Below are positions 54,326 to 62,679 of a DNA stretch of 64,000 nucleotides, piece after piece (positions within the stretch are counted from its first letter, which is position 1; every line of letters begins with the position of its first letter). A program made the translations under genes and the position numbers. Source of the DNA: Paracoccus sp. MA (GTDB lineage: Bacteria; Pseudomonadota; Alphaproteobacteria; Rhodobacterales; Rhodobacteraceae); NCBI RefSeq assembly GCF_020990385.1, contig NZ_CP087599.1, positions 372,001-436,000 on the forward strand. Direction: 5' to 3'. The notes beneath the pieces were generated by a model. The model did not search any database and was not told where the DNA came from. It saw only the letters and a list, made by a program, of their open reading frames with translations.

Positions 54326-55231
54326 TCAGGAATCCAGACGCATGCCTGCCATTTCCCTTGCAAGCGCGTTGCACATCAGGTGCTTGGCCGGGTCGATGGG
54401 GCTTGAGGTGGAGACGAAGATCCCCACCCGGATGTTGGCAAGCATCTCCTGGATCAACGGCACGAAGCGGAGCTGGCCGTCTTCGATATCGTCGTAGAAG
54501 CCGATCTTGGTATAAAGCCCGATACCATGACCGCCCAGGATCATCTGCTTCGCAAGAAACAATGTGTTCGTGAAGATATGTGTCGACAGCGGCGTGACCA
54601 ATGTCGTGATCGCCTGATCGATGATCGAGTTCCCGCCGCGGGCATCGATGGTGCGCACCAGCCTGTAGGCGGCAATGTCGTCGAGTGTGACGCTGGTTCG
54701 GCCGGCAAGCGGATGGTCGGGACGAACGATGACGCCAAAGGGCGCGGATTTTTCGGATAGCAGCCTGACGCCGGGATGATCCGAGAACGTGAAGGCGATG
54801 CCGATCTCGGCCGCGCCGCTGGCCACGGCCTGCACTGCGTCCTCGGGTTGGGCGGTCGTGACGGAGATCGAGATGTCGGGATAGATCTTTCCGAATTCGT
54901 TCATCGCCCGGGGCAGGCAGCCCATCGCAATCGAATCGATCGTGCAGATGTTGATATGCCCCGTGCGCAGATCGCGCATGTCGTCGATCAGGATCTTGGT
55001 GCGCTCGAAATCGTGAAGCACCGTACGGCAATGCTCCAGAAGGATCGCGCCCACGGCCGTCAGCTCCACGCCCTCCGGGGTGCGGTCGAAGATCGAGACG
55101 CCCAGCCGCTGCTCGACGTTGAGGATCTTGCGGTTCACCGAGGTGGACGAAACGTTGAGAAGCTGCGCCGCCTTGCGGATCGACCGCTGCCGGGCGACCT
55201 CGTCGAAATACTTCAGGAAGCTGGTATGCAT
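54326..55231 (-). CDS. LysR-family regulator divergent from the ABC operon
   Basis: 301-residue LysR protein. The winged helix reads RSIRKAAQLLNVSSTSVNRKILNVEQRLG; the effector domain includes GIAFTFSDHPGVRLLSEKSAPFGVIVRPDHPL. ATG 55231 (MHTSFLKYF). It is divergent from the substrate-binding protein gene by 144 bp, with a TGCACTG/CAGTGCA inverted repeat between them, so the ABC catabolic operon is the likely target. It also lies upstream of the transketolase operon on the same strand. Confidence 0.87.
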   Translation of the reverse strand: MHTSFLKYFDEVARQRSIRKAAQLLNVSSTSVNRKILNVEQRLGVSIFDRTPEGVELTAVGAILLEHCRTVLHDFERTKILIDDMRDLRTGHINICTIDSIAMGCLPRAMNEFGKIYPDISISVTTAQPEDAVQAVASGAAEIGIAFTFSDHPGVRLLSEKSAPFGVIVRPDHPLAGRTSVTLDDIAAYRLVRTIDARGGNSIIDQAITTLVTPLSTHIFTNTLFLAKQMILGGHGIGLYTKIGFYDDIEDGQLRFVPLIQEMLANIRVGIFVSTSSPIDPAKHLMCNALAREMAGMRLDS

Positions 55232-55295
55232 GCTGCCTCGACGCCAGGGGGGTGATGCGTTTTCTGCACCACTGTTGGTAAAACTTTCTTCTATC

Positions 55296-55327
55296 TGCAC
55301 TGCATCCGCAACGCTAAAGTCAGTGCA
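55296..55327. promoter_or_regulatory. Inverted repeat in the LysR/ABC divergent promoter
   Basis: TGCACTG (55296-55302) and its complement CAGTGCA (55321-55327) in the otherwise AT-richer 144-bp gap between lysR and the ABC operon; a related TGCACCACTG occurs at 55265. Candidate LysR binding region. Confidence 0.4.
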
Positions 55328-55375
55328 ACAAGGTCGAAACAAGGGCCGCCCCACCACCAACAGAGAGATGGAAAG

Positions 55376-56410
55376 ATGCGACACAGAACAAAGCTCGACC
55401 GGCGCAGTCTGTTGCAGGGCATGACGGCCCTTGGGGCCGCCTTTGTCGGAACCCGGATCGGTATCGAACGGGCCTGGGCCGCTGATATCCATACGATCAA
55501 GCTGCAGCTCGGGTGGCTGGCGGGGAACGGCATCCTGGGGGAACTGGCCGCCGATGAGAACGGCTATTTCGCCGAGGAAGGGCTGGCGCTGGAAGTCGTC
55601 GCCGGAGGTCCGAACGTGGACGGCGTGGCCTCGGTCGCGTCGGGGCGGGCCGAGATCGGCTCGATCAGCTCCAGCCCGTCGCTGATGCTGGCGCGCTCGC
55701 AGGGGCTGCCGGTCAAGTGCATCGCGGCAGGGTATCAGCAGCATCCCTTCACCTATTTTTCGCTCGAAAAGAACCCGGTGCGCGAGCCGAAGGATCTGAT
55801 CGGCAAGACCGTGGCCACCAACGGCACCGCGCGGATTCTGTTGCAGGCGCTGCTGGCCGCCAATGGCATCCCCGAGGACCAGGTCGAGGTGCGGGTGATG
55901 GGCGCGGACATGTCGCCGCTGCTGACCGGCCAGGCCGATGTGGTGACCGGCTGGAAAACCAATGTCAGCGCCTTGTCGGTGCTGGGGCCGGAGCGGGTCG
56001 ACATGACCCTGTGGGATGCGGGCATCAGGCTTTACGCCAATCCCTATTACGTCACCGACAGGTCGCTGAACGAAAACCCCGAGCAGGTCCGCGGGATGCT
56101 GCGCGCGATCGCACGCGGCTGGGGCTGGGTGCATGACAATCCCGAAGCCGCCGTCGACATCCTCGTGTCGCGTTATCCCAACCTTGACCGGGATGCCGAA
56201 CTCGCGGCGGTGGGTGCTGTCGTCGAATACAGCTTCGACGAGGCGACGCGCGAACGCGGCTGGGGCACGATGACGCGCGAAAACTGGCAGGCGCAGATCG
56301 ACATCTACGACCGCCTCGGCCAGTTCGAAGGCGGGGCGCCTGCGGTCGACGACGTCATGACCCTTTCGGTGCTGGATGAAATCGCCGCGGTGCGGCCGGT
56401 ATACGGTTGA
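55376..56410 (+). CDS. NitT/TauT-type ABC transporter substrate-binding protein
   Basis: 344-residue periplasmic binding protein of the NMT1/SsuA/TauA group. It begins with a twin-arginine-like signal ([17 protein letters not shown], mature from about [12 protein letters not shown]). Family marks: [52 protein letters not shown]. These proteins bind sulfonates, nitrate, pyrimidines or aromatic and heterocyclic acids; the ligand here is unknown. It is the first gene of the operon; the ATPase gene starts 5 nt after the stop. Confidence 0.88.
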   Translation: MRHRTKLDRRSLLQGMTALGAAFVGTRIGIERAWAADIHTIKLQLGWLAGNGILGELAADENGYFAEEGLALEVVAGGPNVDGVASVASGRAEIGSISSSPSLMLARSQGLPVKCIAAGYQQHPFTYFSLEKNPVREPKDLIGKTVATNGTARILLQALLAANGIPEDQVEVRVMGADMSPLLTGQADVVTGWKTNVSALSVLGPERVDMTLWDAGIRLYANPYYVTDRSLNENPEQVRGMLRAIARGWGWVHDNPEAAVDILVSRYPNLDRDAELAAVGAVVEYSFDEATRERGWGTMTRENWQAQIDIYDRLGQFEGGAPAVDDVMTLSVLDEIAAVRPVYG

Positions 56411-56415
56411 ACGAC

Positions 56416-57231
56416 ATGATGGAACCCATGGAAACCCTTGTGGGGCAGCCGGTCGACACGACGCGGGTGAAGGCTCCGGCGGCCACGCTGGACGCGGCAA
56501 CGGTCCGCTTCGGATCCTATACCGCCATCGACAAGCTTGACCTCCGGATCGAGGCCGGCGCGTTCTACACCATCCTTGGCCCGTCGGGATGCGGCAAGTC
56601 CACGCTGCTGCGGCTGGTCTCGGACCTGATCCCCGCCGCGGGGGGCGATGTCTCGATCTTCGGCAAGACGACCGAAGAGGCACGGCTGGCGCGGGAATTC
56701 GCCTTCGTCTTTCAGGATGCCGCCCTGCTGCCGTGGCGGTCGGCCCTGAAGAATGTCGAGCTGCCGCTGGAAATCGGGCGCAAGCGCGGGGCCGTGATCC
56801 CGACCGGGCCGCGCAGCCCCCGCGAATTGCTGGAGCTGGTCGGCCTGAAGGGCCGCGAAAACGCCCTTCCGCATGAACTGTCGGGCGGGATGCGCCAACG
56901 GGTCGCCATTGCGCGCGCGCTGCTGTGCCAGCCCAAGCTGCTGCTGATGGACGAGCCCTTTGGCGCGCTGGACGAGATGACCCGCGACCGGCTGAACCTT
57001 CAGCTGCTGGACATCTGGCGGGAGACGGGAACGACGATCCTGTTCGTGACCCATTCCATTTCCGAGGCGGTCTTCCTGGGGCAGAAGGTGATCATGCTGC
57101 GCGCCAATCCCGGACGCCTGCGCGAAATCGTCGATATCGACCTGCCCGAGCCGCGGCAGATGAAGCTGCGCGATACGCCCGAATTCAACCGCTATTGCAG
57201 CTATCTGCGCGAACTTCTGGAGACCTGCTGA
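56416..57231 (+). CDS. NitT/TauT-type ABC transporter ATPase
   Basis: 271-residue importer ATPase. Walker [11 protein letters not shown], signature [15 protein letters not shown], Walker [13 protein letters not shown] and VTHSISEA, matching the SsuB/TauB/NrtD family. ATG 56416 ([10 protein letters not shown]) lies 5 nt after the previous stop; an upstream TTG would overlap it. Its stop overlaps the permease start by 1 nt. Confidence 0.9.
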   Translation: MMEPMETLVGQPVDTTRVKAPAATLDAATVRFGSYTAIDKLDLRIEAGAFYTILGPSGCGKSTLLRLVSDLIPAAGGDVSIFGKTTEEARLAREFAFVFQDAALLPWRSALKNVELPLEIGRKRGAVIPTGPRSPRELLELVGLKGRENALPHELSGGMRQRVAIARALLCQPKLLLMDEPFGALDEMTRDRLNLQLLDIWRETGTTILFVTHSISEAVFLGQKVIMLRANPGRLREIVDIDLPEPRQMKLRDTPEFNRYCSYLRELLETC

Positions 57232-58034
57232 TGGCCGTCATCGAAAACCTTGGCATCGCCGATCCCCAGGCCCTCGCCCGAAGCGCGGCGCGCAGGGAAA
57301 GGCTGGTCTCGACCATCGTGCCCATCGGAACAGCCGTCGCGCTGGTCGGGTTGTGGCAGCTGGGGGTCAGGGCCCTGGGCGTCCCGACCTATATCGCCCC
57401 CGCGCCGTCGGACGTCGCCGTCACCCTAGTCGAGAAGTTTCCCCTGCTGATGCAGAACTTCTGGCCCACCTTCTTTGAAAGCGTGGCGGGCTTCGTGGTG
57501 GGCAATCTTGCCGCCATCCTGATCGCGGTGGCCTTCGTCCATTCCCGCAATGTCGAGCGGGCGTTCTTCCCCATCGCCGTCTTCGTCAACACCATCCCGA
57601 TCCTGGCCATCGCGCCGATCCTTGTGCTGATCTTCGGGCCGGGCATGACGGCAAAGGTGGTGATCGCCGCGCTGATCTGCTTCTTCCCGACGCTGGTCAA
57701 CATGGTGCGCGGTTTGCAGTCGGTCAGCCCGCAGACGCTGGAACTGGCGCGGATCCTGTCGGCGTCGAAGGCCGAGGTCTTCTGGAAGATGCGCTTGCCG
57801 TCGTCGCTGCCGTTCCTGTTCTCGGCGCTGAAGATCTCGGCCACCACCTCGGTCATCGGTGCCATCGTCGGCGAATGGGTCGGTGCGGATCTGGGCCTGG
57901 GTGCGCTGATCATCGACGCGACCTTCAATTTCAACTCGCCGCTGCTTTACGCCACGGTGCTCATGTCCTCGGGGCTGTCGGTGCTGATGTTCGCCCTGGT
58001 CACGCTGGCCGAACGCCGGATCGTGCGCTGGTAA
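57231..58034 (+). CDS. NitT/TauT-type ABC transporter permease
   Basis: 267-residue inner-membrane permease with six helices, first one VPIGTAVALVGLWQLGVRAL. The cytoplasmic EAA-like loop is LELARILSASKAEVFWKMRLPSSLPFLFSALK, and the family end SVIGAIVGEWVGADLGLGALI is present. Start and preceding stop share one base. It forms the importer with the two genes before it. Confidence 0.9.
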   Translation: MAVIENLGIADPQALARSAARRERLVSTIVPIGTAVALVGLWQLGVRALGVPTYIAPAPSDVAVTLVEKFPLLMQNFWPTFFESVAGFVVGNLAAILIAVAFVHSRNVERAFFPIAVFVNTIPILAIAPILVLIFGPGMTAKVVIAALICFFPTLVNMVRGLQSVSPQTLELARILSASKAEVFWKMRLPSSLPFLFSALKISATTSVIGAIVGEWVGADLGLGALIIDATFNFNSPLLYATVLMSSGLSVLMFALVTLAERRIVRW

Positions 58035-58114
58035 CCTGAGACCATTCGAAACAACCGGAAAATCGACGCCGCGGTCCTGACCCGCCCCGGCGTGACAGGA
58101 GGAGCTTGTCCAAA

Positions 58115-59479
58115 ATGACCGATCGCATCAGGGATTTTCTCACCACCAGGGCCGAGCAGGTGCCGGTCGTCAGCAACACCGACGTGGTGGTGATCGGGGC
58201 GGGCCCGGCAGGTCTGTCCGCCGCCGTGTCGGCCGCCCGCAACGGGGCGCGGGTGACGCTGGTGGAACGCTATCACCACCTGGGCGGCATGGCGTCGGGC
58301 GGCATGGTCCTCGTGCTGGACGACATGGTGAACGAGGGAACCGAGATCGTCACCACCGGCATCGTCAGCGAATTCGTGGACCGGATGCAGCGCCAGGACG
58401 GCGCCGTCTTTCCCCCGCCCGAAGATTGCCAGACCAATTGGGAGATGTGGCAGAAATGGGCGCGCTGGGGCTGCATCGACTTTCACAAGCAGGGCATGCC
58501 GCAGCCGATCATCCACGCGGTCGCCTTCGACCCCGATGCCTGGAAGCGCGTCAGCCTGGACTTGGTCGCCGAGGCCGGGATCGAGCTGCGCACCCATAGC
58601 TGGTTTTCCGAAGCCATCGTCGAGAACGGCCGTGTCACCGGCGTGATCGTGCAGACCAAGCTGGGCCGGCAGGCGATCCGTGCGCGGATGGTGGTGGATG
58701 CCTCGGGCGACCTGGACGTGGCGGCCTCGGCGGGCGCGTCCTTCGCGACCGGGCAGTTCATCGTCACGACCGTCTTCCGCCTGATGGACGTGGACACCGC
58801 CAGGGCGGAAGCGTTCGAATACGAAAACCCCGAAGCTTTCAAGGCCCTCGACCGCCAGGCCAGGCGCGTCATCGGCGGGGCCTGGGGGATGTGGTGGCTG
58901 AAGACGCCGCTGCCCGGCGTGGTCTGGTGCAACTGCCCGCACATGCCGGGCTATGACGGCCTGTCGCCCGAACACATGGTCGAGGCCGAATATGAAGGCC
59001 GCCGCCGGATGATGGCGCTGCTGGACTTCGCCCGCGCCAACCTGCCGGGCTTCGAGAATGCCAAGATGCTGGGGGGGGCGGAACAGATGGGCATCCGGCA
59101 GACGCGGCTGTTGCAGGGCGAATACATCGTCACCAAGGACGACGTGAAGAAGCGGCGCCATTTCGCGGACTCGGTCTGCCGGGGCAGGGACTACTATACC
59201 CCCTATCGGGCGCTGCTGCCCCGGGGGATCGACAACCTGATCGTCGCCGGCCGGCACTATTCGGTCGAAAGCGAGGCGCAGAAGCAATCGCGTGAAATCC
59301 CCCCCTGCATGGCCCAGGGCGAGGCTGCCGGCGTGGCCGTGGCCAAGGCGCTTCAGGCCAATTGCGCGCTGCGCGACGTCGATGTCAGGGCCATCCAGAA
59401 GCAGATGCGGGCGCAGGGCGCCGATCCGGGCGACGTGCCCTCGGCCAATGCGCTGATCGAACCAATCGCCGCCGCCTGA
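58115..59479 (+). CDS. FAD-dependent oxidoreductase
   Basis: 454-residue flavoprotein of the FAD_oxidored type. The N-terminal Rossmann fold is VVVIGAGPAGLSAAVSAARNG with LVER; GMASGGMV after it is typical of the family. A second FAD-contact strand near the C-terminus reads NLIVAGRHYSVESEAQ, and CMAQGEAAGVAVAKAL follows. ATG 58115; an in-frame TTG at 58106 is possible but sits too close to the AGGAGG. It probably oxidises the imported compound, perhaps with the 7Fe ferredoxin encoded further on as electron partner (inference from operon). Confidence 0.85.
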   Translation: MTDRIRDFLTTRAEQVPVVSNTDVVVIGAGPAGLSAAVSAARNGARVTLVERYHHLGGMASGGMVLVLDDMVNEGTEIVTTGIVSEFVDRMQRQDGAVFPPPEDCQTNWEMWQKWARWGCIDFHKQGMPQPIIHAVAFDPDAWKRVSLDLVAEAGIELRTHSWFSEAIVENGRVTGVIVQTKLGRQAIRARMVVDASGDLDVAASAGASFATGQFIVTTVFRLMDVDTARAEAFEYENPEAFKALDRQARRVIGGAWGMWWLKTPLPGVVWCNCPHMPGYDGLSPEHMVEAEYEGRRRMMALLDFARANLPGFENAKMLGGAEQMGIRQTRLLQGEYIVTKDDVKKRRHFADSVCRGRDYYTPYRALLPRGIDNLIVAGRHYSVESEAQKQSREIPPCMAQGEAAGVAVAKALQANCALRDVDVRAIQKQMRAQGADPGDVPSANALIEPIAAA

Positions 59480-59493
59480 GAAAGGGAACCACC

Positions 59494-60663
59494 ATGACGA
59501 AACAGCACCTTCCGCTGGAGGGCATCCGCGTCCTCGACTTTACCCAGGTGATGATGGGTCCCTGCGCCACGCAGATGCTGGCCGATTTCGGTGCGGACGT
59601 GATCAAGGTCGAACGCCCCGGCGAGGGCGACCTGTCGCGCAACTTCTTCGGAGAGCCGAGCGAGGAGGCGATGAACAACGCGGTATTCGCCTCGCTCAAC
59701 CGCAACAAGCGGTCGGTGGAGATCGACACCAAGTCCGAGGCCGGCCGCCGGATGATCTATGAGCTGGTCGCCCAGTCGGACGTGGTCGTGGACAATTTCC
59801 GCGCCGGGGTGATGCGGCGCCTGGGCTTCGATTATGACACGCTGTCGAAGATCAACCCCGCCATCATCTGCGCCTCGGGCACCGGCTTCGGAGAGGTCGG
59901 CCCCTATGCCCACAAGGGCGGCCAGGACGTGCTGGCCCAGGCGATGACCGGGGTCATGGAAAAGACCCAGGACCCGGCGGTTCCGAAGTCGATCTATCCG
60001 ACCACGCTTTGCGACTACACGGCCGGGATGCATCTTGTGCAGGGGATCCTTGCGGCGCTGCTGGCGCGGGCCAGGACCGGGCGCGGGCAGAAGGTCGGCG
60101 TCTCGCTTTATGACTCGATGATCGCCATGCAGATGCAAGAGGCCGCGCAATGGTCGAAGCACCGCGAGGTGCTGAACTGGGCCGCGATGCCGCTGACCGG
60201 CGTCTTCGACACGACCGACGGGGCGGTGGTGGTGGTCGGCGCCTTCAAGCCGCATCCGCTGCGCGACATCTGCGCGGCCTTGCAGATCGAGGATCTGTCG
60301 GCCGATTATCCCAACCTTGCGTCGCAGCGGGCCAACAAGCCCTATCTGCAGGGACGATTCCGCGACGCCTTTGCGACCAACACGACCGCCCACTGGATCA
60401 AGCGGCTTGAGGATCAGGACCTGCTCTGCGCCCCCGTCCGCTCCCTGGGCGAGGCGCTGGATGACGCCCAGACCGCGGTCAATGGCATGTTGCTGGACCT
60501 GGACCACCCGATTCTGGGAAAGATCACCCTGGTCGGGTCGCCCGTTCATCTCAGCGAGGCCCCTCTGGTGATCCGCCATGCGCCGCCGCGGCTGGGGGAG
60601 CATACCGACGAGATCATCCGCGAATTCAACCTGAACGCCGTCGCGCGGAAGGAGGCGGTATGA
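59494..60663 (+). CDS. Class III CoA-transferase (CaiB/BaiF family)
   Basis: 389-residue family III CoA-transferase that moves CoA between carboxylic acids. Conserved start GIRVLDFTQVMMGPCATQML and FGADVIKVERPGEGD. The aspartate expected to carry the acyl anhydride lies in TTLCDYTAGMHLVQG. The C-terminal VRSLGEALDDAQTAV is also typical. ATG 59494 follows AAAGGGAA. Its stop overlaps the enoyl-CoA hydratase start (ATGA). Together they activate and hydrate an unsaturated acid, as CaiB and CaiD do for crotonobetaine; the actual acid is unknown. Confidence 0.88.
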   Translation: MTKQHLPLEGIRVLDFTQVMMGPCATQMLADFGADVIKVERPGEGDLSRNFFGEPSEEAMNNAVFASLNRNKRSVEIDTKSEAGRRMIYELVAQSDVVVDNFRAGVMRRLGFDYDTLSKINPAIICASGTGFGEVGPYAHKGGQDVLAQAMTGVMEKTQDPAVPKSIYPTTLCDYTAGMHLVQGILAALLARARTGRGQKVGVSLYDSMIAMQMQEAAQWSKHREVLNWAAMPLTGVFDTTDGAVVVVGAFKPHPLRDICAALQIEDLSADYPNLASQRANKPYLQGRFRDAFATNTTAHWIKRLEDQDLLCAPVRSLGEALDDAQTAVNGMLLDLDHPILGKITLVGSPVHLSEAPLVIRHAPPRLGEHTDEIIREFNLNAVARKEAV

Positions 60664-61436
60664 CCGTCCGCTTCGAAGTCGTCGATCAGGTCGCGCGCGT
60701 CACCATCGACCGTCCCGACCGGATGAATGCCGTCGATGCTGCGACCGATGCCAGGCTTGACCGCATCTGGTCGGAAATCGAGGGGCGCAGCGATATCCGC
60801 TGCGTGGTCCTGACCGGGGCGGGGGACCGGGCCTTCAGCGCGGGCGCGGACATGAAGGCCGCGAACGGGCTCAGCGGGCTGGAATACTGGGGCGCCGCCA
60901 ATCCGAACGGCTTCGGCGGCATCGCCCTGCGGCAAAGCCTGACCGTGCCCGTCATCGCCCGGGTCAACGGCCTTGCCCTTGGCGGCGGGTTCGAGATGGT
61001 GCTGGGCGCCGATATCGTCATCGCCTCGACCGAGGCCCGGTTCGGGCTGCCAGAGGCACGGGTCGGTCGCCTGCCGCTGGACGGCGGCATGGTCGCCCTT
61101 CAGCGCCTGATCCCCCGCAACATCGCGGCCGGGCTGATGATGACGGGCCGGATGCTGTCCGCGCAAGAGGCCGCGCGGTTCGGGCTGGTCAACGCGGTCG
61201 TGCCGCCCGACCGGCTGGATGCCGAAGTCGATGCCTGGGTCGCGGACATCCTGTCCTGCGCGCCCTTGTCGGTGGCCGCGATCAAGGACACGATCCGTTC
61301 GACGGCCCATCTGAATCCGCATGAAGCGCGCGACCTGCGCCGCCCGGCCCTGATCGCTGCCCTGAAATCCGAGGATTCGATCGAAGGCGTCGCCGCATTC
61401 CGCGAGAAGCGCGCCCCCGTCTGGCGCGGCCGGTAA
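60660..61436 (+). CDS. Enoyl-CoA hydratase/isomerase-family protein
   Basis: 258-residue crotonase-fold enzyme. The oxyanion-hole strand is RAFSAGADMKAA; both catalytic glutamates of true hydratases appear to be kept (GLALGGGFEMVLGADI and FGLPEARVGRLP). ATG 60660 overlaps the CoA-transferase stop by 4 nt. It should hydrate the 2-enoyl-CoA made by that transferase. Confidence 0.87.
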   Translation: MTVRFEVVDQVARVTIDRPDRMNAVDAATDARLDRIWSEIEGRSDIRCVVLTGAGDRAFSAGADMKAANGLSGLEYWGAANPNGFGGIALRQSLTVPVIARVNGLALGGGFEMVLGADIVIASTEARFGLPEARVGRLPLDGGMVALQRLIPRNIAAGLMMTGRMLSAQEAARFGLVNAVVPPDRLDAEVDAWVADILSCAPLSVAAIKDTIRSTAHLNPHEARDLRRPALIAALKSEDSIEGVAAFREKRAPVWRGR

Positions 61437-61441
61437 GTGCC

Positions 61442-61783
61442 ATGGCGCTTGTCATCCAGGGCCGCTGCATCGACGTCAAGGACGGGATCTGCACCACCTC
61501 CTGTCCCGTCGATTGCATCTACGAGGGCGAGCGGATGTTCTACATCCACCCGACCGAATGCATCGAATGCGGCATGTGCGAAAGCATCTGCCCCGTCGAT
61601 GCGATCCGATACGAGGACGAGCTGGACCCCGAAAATGCCATCTTCGCGCGCATCAACCGCGAGGTCTTCGTCAACGAGGCCGGCGAGATGGAAGAACCCG
61701 GCGGCTGGTCCCGTGGCATGGCGCCCCGGCCGGATCATCCGGATCTGCCGGTCCGCCCCCGTCCCGTCATGCAGGCAATCTGA
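61442..61783 (+). CDS. 7Fe ferredoxin (FdxA/AvFdI type)
   Basis: 113-residue ferredoxin. C9, C17 and C50 fit the 3Fe-4S ligands and C21, C40, C43 and C46 the 4Fe-4S ligands of Azotobacter ferredoxin I, each shifted by one; the text is GRCIDVKDGICTTSCPVDC and CIECGMCESICPVDAI. A 60-residue C-terminal tail (DPENAIFARINREVF) also matches that family. It starts 5 nt after the hydratase stop, within a catabolic operon, so it likely takes electrons from the FAD oxidoreductase or feeds a partner outside the window. Confidence 0.9.
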   Translation: MALVIQGRCIDVKDGICTTSCPVDCIYEGERMFYIHPTECIECGMCESICPVDAIRYEDELDPENAIFARINREVFVNEAGEMEEPGGWSRGMAPRPDHPDLPVRPRPVMQAI

Positions 61784-61794
61784 AGGAGAACAGG

Positions 61795-62661
61795 ATGAAA
61801 GGGATCGTCGCTGCGGTGCCGACACCGATCGATGCACAGGGCCGCTTCCTCGGGGCCGCCTTTGTGGAACATGCGCGCTGGGCCCTGGCCAACGGCTGTG
61901 ACGGATTGAACGTCCTGGGATCCACCGGCGAGGCGAATTCCTTCGACGCCGGGACGCGCCGTGCCGTCATGACCCACGCCGCCGAGACGCTGGACCGCCG
62001 CCGCCTGATGGTCGGGACCGGCACGCCGTCGATTGACGAAACCATCGGCCTGACCCGCCATGCCGATGACCTGGGCTATCCCGTGGCCCTGGTTCTGCCG
62101 CCCTATTACTATACGCCCCCGTCCGAAGCCGGGCTGATCGCCTGGTACCTGGCGCTTCACGCGGCGCTGGGCGACCGGCCGATCCGGGTCTGGTTCTACA
62201 ATTTTCCGCAGATGACCGGCTTCGTGATACCCGAGACGGTGATCGCGCATCTGCACGCCGTGGCGCCGCAGCGGTTCGATGGCATCAAGGACAGTTCCGG
62301 CGACCTTTCCTATTGCCGCGGCCTGGTCTCCCGGCTCCCCGGCCTGCAGGTCTTTCCCAGTTCGGAAACCACGCTGGCCGAGGGACGAAGGGACGGCTTC
62401 GCAGGCTGCATCTCGGCCACGGCGAACCACACAGCCCCGATCTGCGCGCGCCTCTGGCGGGGAGAGACGGGGCTGGTGCCCCGCTTGGCCGAGTTGCGGG
62501 CCGCCATATCGGCATGCCCTCTGATCCCCGCGGTCAAGTATCTGGTGGCCCGCCGCGCCGCCAACCCCGAATGGCAGAACGTGCTGCCGCCCTTCACGGC
62601 CCTTGGCGCGTCCGCCATCGCATCGCTGGATCGGCTGGCGTCCGAGCGCGTCGCAGCCTGA
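61795..62661 (+). CDS. DapA-family (dihydrodipicolinate synthase-like) aldolase/dehydratase
   Basis: 288-residue class I aldolase TIM barrel of the DHDPS/NAL family. Schiff-base lysine in FDGIKDSSGD, the tyrosine in RVWFYNFPQMTG, and the pyruvyl-carboxylate loop GLNVLGSTGEAN (G-S-T-G-E). ATG 61795 follows GAAGGAGAACAGG. With an aldehyde dehydrogenase directly after it, it may act as a 2-keto-3-deoxy-acid dehydratase/decarboxylase or as a 4-hydroxy-pyrroline-carboxylate deaminase that yields 2-oxoglutarate semialdehyde. The subfamily is not decided by sight. Confidence 0.85.
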   Translation: MKGIVAAVPTPIDAQGRFLGAAFVEHARWALANGCDGLNVLGSTGEANSFDAGTRRAVMTHAAETLDRRRLMVGTGTPSIDETIGLTRHADDLGYPVALVLPPYYYTPPSEAGLIAWYLALHAALGDRPIRVWFYNFPQMTGFVIPETVIAHLHAVAPQRFDGIKDSSGDLSYCRGLVSRLPGLQVFPSSETTLAEGRRDGFAGCISATANHTAPICARLWRGETGLVPRLAELRAAISACPLIPAVKYLVARRAANPEWQNVLPPFTALGASAIASLDRLASERVAA

Positions 62662-62679
62662 ACCCAGCAGGAGAAGACC